Below are positions 25,290 to 36,597 of a DNA stretch of 64,000 nt, piece after piece (within the stretch, counting starts at the first letter, position 1; each line of letters opens with the position of its first letter). A model generated the notes under the pieces. That model worked only from the letters and a program-made list of their open reading frames with translations. It was not told the origin of the DNA and made no database searches. The translations under genes were made by a program, and so were the position numbers. The stretch lies in the NCBI RefSeq assembly GCF_027943255.1, contig NC_072896.1:42992501-43056500 (forward strand), read 5' to 3'. Origin of the DNA: Anastrepha obliqua (Eukaryota; Arthropoda; Insecta; Diptera; Tephritidae).

Positions 25290-25940
25290 TTTTATATTTT
25301 TATTACTGAATTTAGTATTGTGTCTCTTTGTTAGTATGTCTGTCGCCGCCATTGCAGCTCGTTTGTCTTTTTCTATTGCTTGCCTAAAGCAGAATGCTGG
25401 GACAGCAGTGAATTTTGTATTACCCCCACATCGAAAGCGAAACTTGTAATGAATGAAAAAAATGTGAAATGTGGTTGCAACAAGGCAGAGAGATGCAGGA
25501 CACAAACTGCGAAGCGTTGAGGAAGCTGCATTTGCCGTCTGCCACTTTCCCACCTTTCGGTCATGAAAGCAAACTGCATGCGAATGAAAGCAATCACTAC
25601 GACGATTGCAGCAATAGCAACGACAACGCCAACGACACCGACAGCGACACCGACAATGAAAAAGCACCAATGACCGGTGCGACAGCGACGTAACGTAGCC
25701 GCACACTCCACACAGTTGGAATAGGGAGTCGGCATGGCAGCGTGCAACTCGGCCACGTGGAGGCCGTATCGAGTTTTCAACAAAACATTGTGCTGAGGCA
25801 GTGTGATGGTTTCCGACAACGACTGCCATATTCTAAAAATAAAACCACCCGAACTTGACAGAACTCGCACTCTCACACGAGCGGTGCTGGTAAAAGTATC
25901 TACGAGTACACAACTACACAAGTAGATGAATTTCAACTTT
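25290..25940. other. Unique GC-richer region with overlapping ORFs
   Basis: Two minus-strand frames stay open for 180 and 187 codons (25287-25829, 25373-25936) and a plus-strand frame for 74 codons (25469-25693). A stretch of CGACAACGCCAACGACACCG-type repeats (25620-25660) lowers stop frequency in several frames at once, which may explain this. No domain is recognisable. Could be a host-gene 5' exon or regulatory DNA. Confidence 0.25.
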
Positions 25941-26670
25941 GTAGCTTACAACCAAATGGTAGAGTTAAAATTTGCCGTTGCCCAATTCTTTGCGGAAAGC
26001 AAAAAGTAGGCGTGATCAGTGTTGGCCATTACGACGTAATGTAACTTTGTAAATGTAAATACAATGTAGCGCAAAATTAAACAGCCAATTTTGATTTTGA
26101 ATAACTTTTTTACTAAATAAAAAAAAAAAAGATTTTGAGAGATGTTAATCTTTACTTTGACCTTTACCGCTCTATTGCTTAACTGTTTGCAGAGAACGTA
26201 AATTCATAGGGAAGGTTCAGTCCCGACCCGTTCCTCATCTGGGGTCTAACAAAACAAGGGTAAGAAATCAACTCAGAATTACTTCACCACAACTTAACAG
26301 TAGGGAATTTATTAATATGGCTGCCGGAGAGAAATGAGAGGGAGGGAGTGACACGCAAGTGGGAAAAAATGTAGTTTACATTAGCTTATGCTGCGCACAC
26401 TCACCGACATAAACGCAGAATCGTGTCAGCTGTTACGATCAATCTAATGAAAGCCCCATGTAAATGAAAAATTACTTCCCTTCCTTATCGTAGATTTTAT
26501 TTCACGATTTTTGAAAATTCCGTAGAATCGTGTCAGCGGGTTGCTCTCTCACCACACAGTGCTCCTAAACAGTACATTTCGAAATCATTTGCAAACTAAA
26601 CTTAGAAAAATTATAATTTTTATTAAAATAACTTAAAAACGAAGTTGAATAATGTTAATTATAGATAAAT
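25941..26670. other. Non-coding; repeat shared with 37490-37575
   Basis: The segment 26190-26275 (AGAGAACGTAAATTCATAG core) is repeated in inverted orientation at about 37490-37575, suggesting an unidentified dispersed repeat. Nothing else recognised. Confidence 0.4.
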
Positions 26671-26676
26671 GAACTA

Positions 26677-27870
26677 CAGTGCACTCGCGGTAACTCGAAT
26701 AGCCGCTAAGTCGAACGACGTGCTAACTCGAACACATTTTTTTCCCTATTGACTAGTTTGTAACTCGAACAATATTAAAGCGCTATAACTCGAACAAAAA
26801 AACAAATTTATTTGTACACACATTCTTTTCAAACATGTACATTTTGTACATAGATACATATGTAATAGTATATGTATATAAATTATATGTATACTAGTGT
26901 ATTGTCCATATGAATATTTCGACGTTAATATCCCGTTAGTTTTCTGGGAACAACATCTTGCATTGACCAAATTGCTTTAAATTTGTCATTTGTAGTGTAT
27001 CAGTGCATGTGAGTAATGGATCGTAAAAGGTTGAAGTGTTTAACATTAAAAGAGAGGGCTGAAGTCCTTAACAAAATTAATGTAGTGTTACTTCTCTAGC
27101 GAAGGAATATGGGGTAGCCAAGTCCACCATAAGTCTTATAAAAAAGAAAGACAAGGCAATTTTAAAAGCAGTAAACAACACGTTTTTGGGTCCTGGGAAG
27201 AGGTGAACTTTAAAAGCTTCTGAGTTTCCTAAAATGAAAGCCGCTTTATATAAATGGTTTCTGTCCCAAAGAAAAAAGAATTACCCAATAAGTGGACTCA
27301 TCTTGAAAGAACATAACATGAAAAACATAATTTACAGGTCGAATTTACGCTTTATGATGTTAACAAATGGAATGATGGTGCCGAATTTACCGACACAGAA
27401 GTAATAATTGAAACTAGTGATTCTGAGTCTGAGTTTAACAACACAACTGAGACATGTGAGCGGATATCATCTGAGGAGGCAGTTAGCTCTATCAATAAGG
27501 TAATTCAGTGGGCCACAACTGAACAAGTAAGCCCCGCAAAGGTTAACACTCTTCAACATTGCTGCAGGCAAGAAAAGACAAACACACATTACAACTTTCT
27601 TTTCGGCCTAACTTTTCTGCTAAAGCTGACTTTTTTTGTGTAACTGACACAAAGACTGCCAAATATTTGATGAAAAATATTGAAACGAATTAATTATTTT
27701 AAACATATTCATGTTCATATCCATATGTAAATAAATAAATAAATTTAATTGAAAAAAATCGATATCGATGACTGTTTTTTTAACATAGCACACTCAATTG
27801 ATAAGTCGAACAAATTCGATAAATCGAACAGCGCCTGTTTTAATTAGTTCGAGTTATCGCGAGTGCACTG
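26677..27870 (+). mobile_element. pogo/Tigger-type transposon, internally deleted
   Basis: Flanked by TA (26675-26676, 27871-27872). Terminal repeats CAGTGCACTCGCGGTAACTC (left) and, on the complement of the right end, CAGTGCACTCGCGATAACTC match with one difference; further CTCGAAC/TCGAAC motifs recur inside both ends. Length 1194 bp compared with over 2 kb for full pogo-like elements. It contains N- and C-terminal remains of the transposase and no catalytic centre. Confidence 0.85.
27016..27660 (+). pseudogene. pogo-type transposase remnant (CENP-B-like HTH and acidic C-terminus)
   Basis: Starts MDRKRLKCLTLKERAEVLNK, the first helix block of the CENP-B N-terminal DNA-binding domain; after a frameshift KEYGVAKSTISLIKKKDKAI continues HTH1 and KMKAALYKWFLSQRKKNYPI the second. 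The DDE core is deleted. The end reads FTLYDVNKWNDGAEFTDTEV, IIETSDSESE and SEEAVSSINKVIQWATTEQ, the acidic C-terminal tail typical of Tigger transposases. Several stops; not functional. Confidence 0.75.
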
Positions 27871-28289
27871 TATTTGCATTTGGTGATTTTTGGCTTTGGT
27901 AACTAAAAGAATCCAGTTGTTCTCCATGGGATAAGTTTTGCTAAATTTTGTGTTCTCTATGGGGCTACGTCTGACAGTGTGCGCACTATTGCTTGCGTAC
28001 AGAATAGATTTATTCATTTGATATGCCCATATGATTTGTATGTATGTATATTTACATATTAGATTTGTTCTTTTTGGTTTTTCTATGAAAATTGCGCGAA
28101 ATTGTATATATGCACGTTTATATATGTATATTTGCACACAACATATGTATGTATATTAGGTATATGGTAAACATTACCATACATTTTTTCCTTCATATAC
28201 AATAATAAATTAATAATAAAAATCTTAAAGCAGCTAGTATTATTAACAATTTGTCAAAGTGAATCATTGAGAGTATTGCCCATCGCTGG

Positions 28290-29104
28290 CTAACCGTCGC
28301 GGTAAAACGGTTCCTCTCTAGCCTCTCTTGAGGCTATCCACGGATCAAGCCATTTTTTGATGTCCTCATGTGAATGGAACTGCTGGTCAGCTAGACCATG
28401 CGCCATCGATTGGAACAGGTGAAAATCGGACGGCGCAATATCTGGAGAATATGGCGGGTGGGGTAGGATTTCCGCGTGTTGCGGCCGATACCGATCGACA
28501 GTGATGGTTTCGCTTGGTTTTAACAGTTCATAATAAATAACACCAACTTTGTCCCACCAAATACATAGCATAACCTTCGCAGCGTGAATATTCGGCCGAG
28601 GCGACGACATAGAAGCATGAGCGGACAGTCTCCATGACTTTATTTTCTTTGGATTGCTGTAATGAACTCATTTTTCATTACCCGTCACAATGCGATAAAG
28701 AAAACCCTTCCCTTTTCTTTCCTTGCCGCTGGAGCAGTTGTTCACACGCGAAAAAACGATGTTCAACATCCCTTGGTTTAACTCATAAGGAACCCAAGTC
28801 CCCTGTTTCTGAATCATTCCCAAAGCATGCAATCGCTTTGAAATGGATTGGCGGGTAACTCCTAATACTGAAGCAAGCTCCTCTTGCGTTTGACACGTAT
28901 CCTCATTGAGCAATGCCTCCAATTCAGCGACTTCGAAGGTTTTTGGCCTTCCTTCACGAGGACGGTCGTCAGCATTAAAATCACCGTCTTTGAAGCGACG
29001 GAACCAATCTCGGCACGTTGTTTCACTTAAAGCAGCATCATCGAATGAAAGAGGAAAATCAGCACTTCTCGCAAATGCCAATTATTCGGCGCAAAATCAG
29101 ACAT
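28290..29104 (-). pseudogene. Mariner transposase (mauritiana-like), internally deleted
   Basis: Start ATG at 29104. MSDFAPNNWHLREVLIFLFH, a frameshift, then DDAALSETTCRDWFRRFKDG and RQSISKRLHALGMIQKQGTW (HTH2 and linker). The first catalytic motif reads IVTGNEK instead of TGDEK (Asp to Asn) just before a stop. After another break: KVMLCIWWDKVGVIYYELLK, then a junction where about 45-60 residues with the second Asp are missing, then ILPHPPYSPDIAPSDFHLFQ (third Asp) and LDPWIASRE. Terminal repeats not identified. Clearly dead. Confidence 0.85.
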
Positions 29105-29426
29105 TTTCACAAAACCAAAAGTACGAGTATATGATACCAAAACAAAATCACTAATGTGTCGAAGCAGTTTGTTTACCAAATGTCTAAGCTTGGTTTATGA
29201 CGTTTAGGTTACGTTAGAATCGACTAGCACACACTGCTGGCGGCAATTATTGACAAACAGCGAGAACTTAGTTGCGCACCTACTATAAATTCGTTAAGGA
29301 TGATGACGATACAATTGGTTTTATTTTAAATTCTTCAAGCAAATCAAATTAAAATCCTCATAGAGAAATGATTCATTACCATGCACACAGGAAGATGGCA
29401 TATGCAAATACATATGTATGTATGTA

Positions 29427-31075
29427 CAGCTGTTATCAGCTAATTAGAAACGCTCCCTTTTGATAAACGCTTGATGAGCATAATATTAAACTGTTTAAAT
29501 TTACCGTTATTTTTTCTCTTAAAATCATTTGCATTGCTTTTGTTACTCTATTTACTACCCAATGCTCCTAGTTTTGTAGTTGTGAAATTGAAGTACCGTT
29601 AATATTATCCAACGCAGTGCATGGGTTACTTAGTTCAAGGTAAATAACCTGAAACAACTAATTAGAAACAGTTGTTCAATGGAAGCATATTCGGCAAGTT
29701 GTGTTATTTTAATAGTAATATAATCGACTTTTTGGTGTGTATATATTTTAAATTGGTTGTTTAAAAGCAACTAAAATATTCGTCTTCAAGATGTGTAATG
29801 GGAAAAAGCAGCAGCTGTACACCTGCCCTGCGCAGCTCCATTTTTGACCTTCGTAAAGCTGGAAAGTCGTACAGTGAAATTTCTAAACAAGTCAAATGCT
29901 AAAAAAAAATGGTTTTTAACGCCTTAAAGCATATCCAACTTTTTAAGACTGTTGACAATGTTCCACGTAAGAAAAGGCCCCGGAAAACTTCAGCAGAAAT
30001 TGATCGCAAGATAGCAATCATCTCCAAAAGAGACCCAAAAAAGACTTCCACTGACATCCAACGGAAAATTCAGGATCAATATAATTTCGAAATATCCAAG
30101 AGGACAATTGCTCGGAGTCTGGTCGAATCTGGACTGCATGGCAGAGCAGCACGCAAGAAGCCCCTTCTAACCAAGATACAAAGGAGACGGCGAGTAGTCT
30201 TTGCGAGATCCCATTGGTCATGGACTCCAAATCAATGGAAATATATCGTTTGGAGCGATGAAACGAAGATAAATCGCATAGGCCCAGATGGTAAAAGGTA
30301 TGTTCGATGGCCAATCAACCAAGAATTCAATTCTCGCTACGTTTCACGGGTAGTGAAGCATTGTGGAAGATCAATCATGGTGTGGGGATGTTTCTGGTGG
30401 AATGGTGTTGGCCCAATCCATAGGATTTATGGAATTTTAAATAAGGAGAAATACGTCAATATACTAAAAAATGTAATGTTGCCGTGGGCTGAGGAAAATT
30501 TGCCTGTTATATGGAAGTTTCAACAGGATAATGATCCAAATCACACGGCAAAGTTGACGAAACAGTTTTTCGACGAAAATTCCATCAATGTTTTGGAATG
30601 GCCATCATCCAGTCCGGACTTAAACAAAATAGAGCAGCTCTGGGGTGACATTAAAAAAGCCGTGAGTGCCAAAAATGTCCCAAATATGAATGTCCTTTTT
30701 GCAGAAGTAAAAACGGCATGGCAAGCAATACCTGTGGAGCGCTGTCAGAATCTCATACCATCAATGCGCAATCGATGTGAGGCAGTGTTGAAGCAAAAGG
30801 GTTATGGAACCAAATACTAACATAATCTTTATGTTGATCTGATAATACATTACTGTTTCTAATTAGTTGCCCTATCCAAATCGTGCATTTCACATGCTTT
30901 AAAAAAATATATATATATTTAATAAAGAATTGCGATTAAATTGTTTTCCACTAGTTTTTAAGTTTATCATATGTTTAAATAAAATTGGCAAAAAGTTATG
31001 AAAATACGTGTTTAAAAGGAAAATGGAAAATTTATTTTGAAATAAGTGTCGTTTCTAATTAGCTGTCAACAGCTG
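29427..31075 (+). mobile_element. Tc1-family transposon, nearly intact
   Basis: Inserted at TA (29425-29426, 31076-31077) in a TATG microsatellite. Outer repeats CAGCTGTTATCAGCTAATTA... and CAGCTGTTGACAGCTAATTA... (complement of right end) match over 25 bases ending AGAAAC. A second, inner inverted pair carrying ACTAATTAGAAACAG sits at 29653-29671 and 30852-30870, so each end has two copies of the transposase-binding-like motif about 200 bp apart, the IR/DR arrangement known from Sleeping Beauty, Minos and S elements. One transposase gene lies between. 1649 bp is a normal length for the family. Confidence 0.93.
29798..30820 (+). pseudogene. Tc1-type transposase, 340 codons, one in-frame stop
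   Basis: From ATG 29798 the frame runs MGKSSSCTPALRSSIFDLRK (HTH1) to codon 35, a TAA at 29900-29902, then stays open in the same frame to 30820 (303 codons from the next ATG at 29909). Domains: two HTHs (HTH2 near DIQRKIQDQYNFEISKRTIA), an AT-hook-like RKKRPRKTS, and a DDE core with VWSDETKI (Asp), FQQDNDPNHTA (Asp) and SSPDLNKIEQLW (Glu); 34 residues separate the second Asp from Glu, the D34E signature. The stop falls inside HTH1, so translation from 29909 would give a protein lacking it. Otherwise no frameshift. A single substitution is the only visible lesion. Confidence 0.93.
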
Positions 31076-32185
31076 TATGTGAATTTATATCCAAATGCTG
31101 CCGCGTGCACTCACCACAGAAAAAATATTACGATTCGCAAAACATGTCCAAGGTATCCACCGCGCACTCGTAGGCACAGAATTGTGCTGTTGTTATGAAC
31201 AGCGCTGAACATTTCACAGAAGTTTCAATATAAAATATTTGGCACTTTGGGCTTCATCCGAAGGCTGAATGCATGTACAGTAACATCCAAATAAGTCGCA
31301 CTCCTCTTTCAGTGTAAGTTTCTAACATTCCGGTTTTATACATACGCATGTTTTTGTGCACTTTTTATCAAATAGAGAACTACATACGTCAAGTAATATA
31401 CTAATTAATTATTTACCTATTACACTGTGGAACAAATTCAGGTTAGCAAAAGTTAGGTCCATTCTGAGAGTGGCGGGTGAAAATAGAGGCGAAATTAGAA
31501 GACCCGTATCGCGGCGTTTGTTTATGTTAGTTCGAATTTTTTTTTAATCGGCCTTCGAAGTTTGCAGTCAAATGCCGATTTTCAGTATATTGTTTATATG
31601 GTTTTTTGGCTATAACTCGTCGACTAATTGATATTTTTTCAATCTGTAAAAGCCAAATTATTGCTAGAGACCTGTGCAATAATTACAATTTTTGAAAAAA
31701 TTGATTTCGAAAATTTTTATGGTACTTATGAGGCAAAATGTTAGAAAAATTATTTTTTTTTCATGTTTTTTGAAAATATTTTCAACAAAACTAAGTCTTT
31801 TTTACATTTTGTGTGGTCTATAATATGCTTCTCAGTTTCTTAAATAAATGTAATTTGAAAAGAAAATTACGGGATTAAATACTTTGGCAGCTACTTTGAC
31901 GAAAGTCACAAAATGTTCGAAAAATTAACGTTTTCCTTATTATTTCTTAATATCTGGCAAGCAACTCATTTTTTTCGCTTTTTTTCTTATCTAAAATATA
32001 GTTTTCAATCCATGACATAAATATCATGGAAAAAAATATAGTATCAGTCGAAAATTTGTGCGATATACACACATTCATTACATAAAACTAATGTAAAAAA
32101 ACCCAAAATTCCTAGTAAACACATAGTAATTAAAAATTCCCGAAACCATTAAATAAATATCGATTTCGGTAGAAGTAGTTAAAAA

Positions 32186-32350
32186 GGGATGTTTCAAGAA
32201 TTAGGAACATTCCAAAAACAATTAAAGAAAAGGAAATGCTAAGTATGGATTAAAAAAGGGATTTTCCGAGAAGAATGCATGTTCCAAAAATAATTAAGGA
32301 AAAGGAAATTCCCAGAATACAATTAAGAAAGGGAATTTCCAGGAACAATC
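32186..32350 (+). repeat. Subterminal tandem repeat, 72-73 bp period
   Basis: Units start GGGATGTTTCAAGAAT (32186), GGGATTTTCCGAGAAGAAT (32258) and GGGAATTTCCAGGAACAAT (32331), each with AACATTCC/GTTCC and AATTAAAGAAAAGGAAAT-like cores. Located between the left inverted repeat and the transposase; may be transposase-binding sites, as subterminal repeats are in CACTA elements. Confidence 0.6.
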
Positions 32351-32593
32351 AATAGCTATTAAAATAATATTTGTAAACATTTGTGTTGCATGCGAACTAA
32401 TTTTAAAAATAAAGATTCAGTTAAGACTCGAAACTCAGCCGAAGCTGATGTCTTTTAATTTTCGCTCGGTCGTGATAAAATTTGCTATTCATTCTTTTGG
32501 AACCTATTTCATTTATTGAGTGATTTAAGTTAAGTGTATCAGTTTCATAAAATTAACAAAAAAAAACATTCTATAATATATATTGTATTAAAA

Positions 32594-34545
32594 ATGTCGG
32601 AATCAACATGTAAAATGAACCATTTTTGTAATATTTGTGGACGTTTCATAGTAAGCGATGAAAAATGCGGCAATGTGACTGATTCTTTTTTGGAAATCTA
32701 TAGACAATATTTCTCGCAAGAGTTTATCAATGACGTAAACTATGCCCCTAAAAAAGTTTGCTTTAATTGCTATTCAATTCTTATGCAATGGAAAAGTGAA
32801 AAGAAGAAGGCTATGCCTTTTGGTGTACCAATGATTTGGTCAGATAATAGCCCACATCAAGAAGAAAATTGCTATGGATGTACCAACTACAATAAAACTT
32901 TGAATAGAAGGAAAACAAAGAATAAAACTTATGTAGCAGTGTCAAGTGTCCAATTACCATTACCGCACTCAGAATTCGTTCCAGTACCAACATACCGAAG
33001 TACTGATCTTCAAACAGGTATCAGTACTACAACCACCCCTGCCACACCCATGGATTTCTCCTCAGAATTCAACCCTGGTGAAGGTACATCAAATAAAACA
33101 TCAAAGGACCCAATCCTAATAACACAAAACCAATTGGATGGAATTGTTGCAAATTTGTGTTTGACTCAGAAAAAATCAGAACGACTGGCGTCATTTTTGA
33201 AAGGAAATAATTTGCTGACGAAAGGTACAAAAGTAACAGCATATCGAAAACGCCAAAAAGAGTTACAAAAGTTCTTCAATGTCAATGATGCAAAAAATTT
33301 CGCTTATTGCAACGATATTGAAAAGTTAATGGAGGCGATAGGGTTAACCTATAAAAAAGATGATTGGCGTCTCTTTATCGATAGTTCACTAATCAGCTTA
33401 AAAGTTGTGCTTTTGCACAAGACAAATAGAATGCTTTCTGTTCCGATTGCGTATAGCACTGACACTAGTGAAACTTTCGATAAATTGAAAGACATTCTGG
33501 AAGTAGTCGAATATAACGAACACCAATGGCGCATTTGCTGCGACCTCAAAGTAGTTTCCTTGATTACAGGCTTAACAGCATCTGGCCGTCCAAAATATCC
33601 GTGTTTTTTGTGCGATTGGGATTCACGATACGGAGAAGGTATTAAAGGAAGAAACCAGTACAAACAACATAACTGGAGTAGTCGAATTGGGCGAAAATGG
33701 CCTAATGACAATAGGCTACACGAAAGTCTTGTTCCTGAAATGAAAATTTTGTTGCCGTTGCTCCACATTAAACTTGGCATTGCTAAAAATTTTTTGAAAT
33801 GTATCGCAAAAAGACCAGCAGTATTCAACCGCTTGAAAGATATTTTCCCAAGACTAAGTAAGGCCAAAATTCAGGAAGGGGTTGTTAATGGTCCCGACAT
33901 ACGGAAACTAATGAGTCGTCAAGATTTTGAGCAAGTTCTGACAGACCGAGAATTAAATGGATGGCTCGCATTGAAAGCAGTCATCAAAGGACTTTTGGGT
34001 AAAGAACGTGAAGAAAACTACAGGCAATCTGTTGCAAACATGTTGGCAGCTTTCGCTGAAATTGGGGTTAATATGTCATACAAAATTCATCTCTTGCATC
34101 AGCATCTTGAAAAACTCGCTCAACAGTTGCCAACTGAATCTGATGAGCAAGGCGAACGTCATCACCAAACTGCGCTTCCATTTGAAATAAGGTAACTATA
34201 GAGTGTGCATATTTTGAATTCCTAGATTTTTCTAATATCTTGGTCAGAGTGCACAATTTAAACATGTTAACGATTGAAAACTATTTTCGTTTCAGGTACA
34301 GAGGAAAGAAATCTCCAGATGCGATACTCGCTGAAATTTGTTGGTGGTATAAAAACACCTTTGAAGAAGAGGAAGACGAGGAAACAGAGGAAGAAGGGGA
34401 AGACACAGATGAAAATCCAGAATATCTGTTGGACGAAATAATCGATCTCTCTGATGATGATGACGATGACCAAGACATTAGAGAGAGCAGTGATGTTGAT
34501 CCACAGCCGCCTGCTAAACGGCAGCTGGCCAAATTATTAATTTAA
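32594..34545 (+). CDS. Transposase of the CMC-like element, spliced, 615 residues
   Basis: CDS is join(32594..34191, 34296..34545). ATG 32594 (context AAAATG) is preferred over an upstream GTG in frame. The intron has donor AG|GTAACT and acceptor TTTCGTTTCAG|GTACAG, and splicing keeps the frame, giving PFEIR-YRGKKSP. N-terminus: a zinc-binding C12-x2-C15 ... C56-x2-C59, like a ZAD/treble-clef finger, then CYGC at 93-96. Core: FIDSS (Asp263), CCDLK (Asp317), CFLC (Cys337, Cys340) right after the second Asp, HLLHQH (499-504), and SDEQGERHH (Glu518 or Glu521), the order expected of CMC-type DDE transposases. The last exon encodes ILAEICWWYKN then a long Asp/Glu tail and a basic end (PPAKRQLAK). 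No stop or frameshift is seen. Residue roles are inferred. Confidence 0.8.
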
Positions 34546-35207
34546 TTTATTTTATTTTTCTACTTAAAACTTTTCATTATTAACATTTCAAAATTATATT
34601 TTTTTCCATATTTTTATATTTTCTTTTTCTATGTTTCTTCAAAACCAACACTGAACAAAATTGGTAAATAAAAAATGAGAAATAAATTAATATTAAGCTC
34701 AAAAAACGCAAGTTTTGTATTATGACTGTATGCCTAAAGCGCAAATTGTCGACTAAGACAATTTTTTTTCAAATTACATTTATTTAAGAAACTGAGAAGC
34801 ATATTATAGACCACACAAAATGTAAAAAAGACTTAGTTTTGTTGAAAATATTTTCAAAAAACATGAAAAAAAAATAATTTTTCCAACATTTTGCCTCATA
34901 AGTACCATAAAAATTTTCGAAATCAATTTTTTCAAAAATTGTAATTATTGCACAGGTCTCTAGCAATAATTTGGCTTTTACAGATTGAAAAAATATCAAT
35001 TAGTCGACGAGTTATAGCCAAAAAACCATATAAACAATATACTGAAAATCGGCATTTGACTGCAAACTTCGAAGGCCGATTAAAAAAAAATTCGAACTAA
35101 CATAAACAAACGCCGCGATACGGGTCTTCTAATTTCGCCTCTATTTTCACCCGCCACTCTCAGAATGGACCTAACTTTTGCTAACCTGAATTTGTTCCAC
35201 AGTGTTA

Positions 35208-36336
35208 TCAGAGAACATAAAATAATGGATTCGATATTTTCTGCAATAGTGAAATGCCCCGACACAGAAGTTTTTATAAGCTACTTCTTGCTGTTTTCTG
35301 CAACTTACTGTACGCTCATGCGCGCACGCACAGCAGTTGCGCAGAGAAACGTTTTCTGAGTTGCGGCTGTCGAGCATTTAGAAAGACATATTTACATACA
35401 TACATACATATATTGATACATACATATGTACGGAGCCGCGGCCACTCGACTTGGCAAAAATTCAAGATTTACCAAATATATACCTCTTAGAAATACTTCA
35501 GTATTTACTATTGTCGAATGGTCGTCTGTGATTTCTTCAATCTTAGTTAAAGGAGTTTTTCTTCGTTGAGAAAAATTGGCATATGGACGGCTGGTTTTAT
35601 GAATCAAAGTAGAAATATGAGCTCGTAGAAATATGACCTCGTAGAAATATGAGCTCGAATTTATCAATGAATTTGTTGTTGTTGTGCTTCATAATATTTG
35701 AAACTGTTCAGCGCCGTCGCGAGTAAATAATCATGGCCGCTACAGCTGCGCCTATGAATGCATTTTGTTCTTGTAGTCGCTAGGCTTAGAATTTTAGTTT
35801 TGGAAACATACGCAGGTAGAGGCATAAAGTGAGTGTGTGCGGTTATATGTATGTACATATATATGTGTATGCGAATATGCATTGTTTTGCTCAGAATAGA
35901 AACATCTACGTACATACATATGTACATTTTCCCAACATATGTATGTGTTCATATGTGCATACATACATATATATGTACATATATGTAAACGCATACGGTT
36001 TAGATGAGTTTTTTTGCATACATATGTTAGGAATATGTTTGCATATGCTTGTCTATTTGCTCTTGAATTTTTATATGTAGATATGCATATGAGTTGTGTT
36101 ATGAGGCAGGTCAAGATTTTTTTCTGCCCACATATATATGGATGGTAGATGTTATTATAATTTAAAAAGTACAGCATATTTTTGAATACAAGGGTTAGTT
36201 AGAAGAATGGTTTACAAAGTTATTTTTTATTTGGATATTTTGAAATAATTTTGATATTACACTTAATATCACCACAATTTAGTTAATTAGATACTTAAAA
36301 TTTCACTTTCATGGATGCATACATATTTGATACTTA
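35208..36336. other. Non-coding with CATA/TATG microsatellites
   Basis: Tracts at 35393-35432 and throughout 35840-36080. The long antisense ORFs here are microsatellite translations. No gene supported. Confidence 0.5.
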
Positions 36337-36597
36337 AGCTAAATACACTCCAGGCAACCGTTGCAGCAACTCGGCCATGTTGAAGCAACCGTTGCCTCGT
36401 GTGTAGCTGTGTTGCCAAATGATTTTCGTGTTGCTGCAACCGTTGCCTGAAATATCAAATAAATTTGATTTTTGGGATAGGTTGCTGCAACCGTTGCTTC
36501 GTGTGTATCATTGTTTACTGCCTTTACTCGTTCAGTTCGTTGAACACAAGCAAAGAAGAAGGTTCGTGCGGAGTAAAATAAACTGAAAAAGGGAAAA

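Larger units (their letters stand above)
31423..35204 (+). mobile_element. CMC/CACTA-like DNA transposon, apparently intact (3782 bp)
   Basis: Ends begin CACTGTGGAACAAATTCAGG in both orientations and are flanked by TTA (31420-31422, 35205-35207). The inverted repeats extend about 444 bp (31423-31866 and 34761-35204) with only a few differences by eye, so the copy is young. Between them lie a subterminal 72-73-bp tandem repeat (32186-32350) and one two-exon gene. 5'-CACTR termini and a 3-bp TSD fit the CACTA/EnSpm branch of the CMC superfamily (established knowledge); the family name here is inference. Confidence 0.85.

Noticed and set aside
34281..34532. Ser-rich minus-strand ORF (83 codons)
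   Set aside because: Antisense shadow of the GAAGAA/GATGAT acidic tail of the CMC-like transposase.
35080..35265. Two ORFs ending in the same SILRVAGENRGEIRRPVSRR segment (also 31356-31547)
   Set aside because: They lie in the two inverted-repeat arms of the CMC-like element and are identical because the DNA is.
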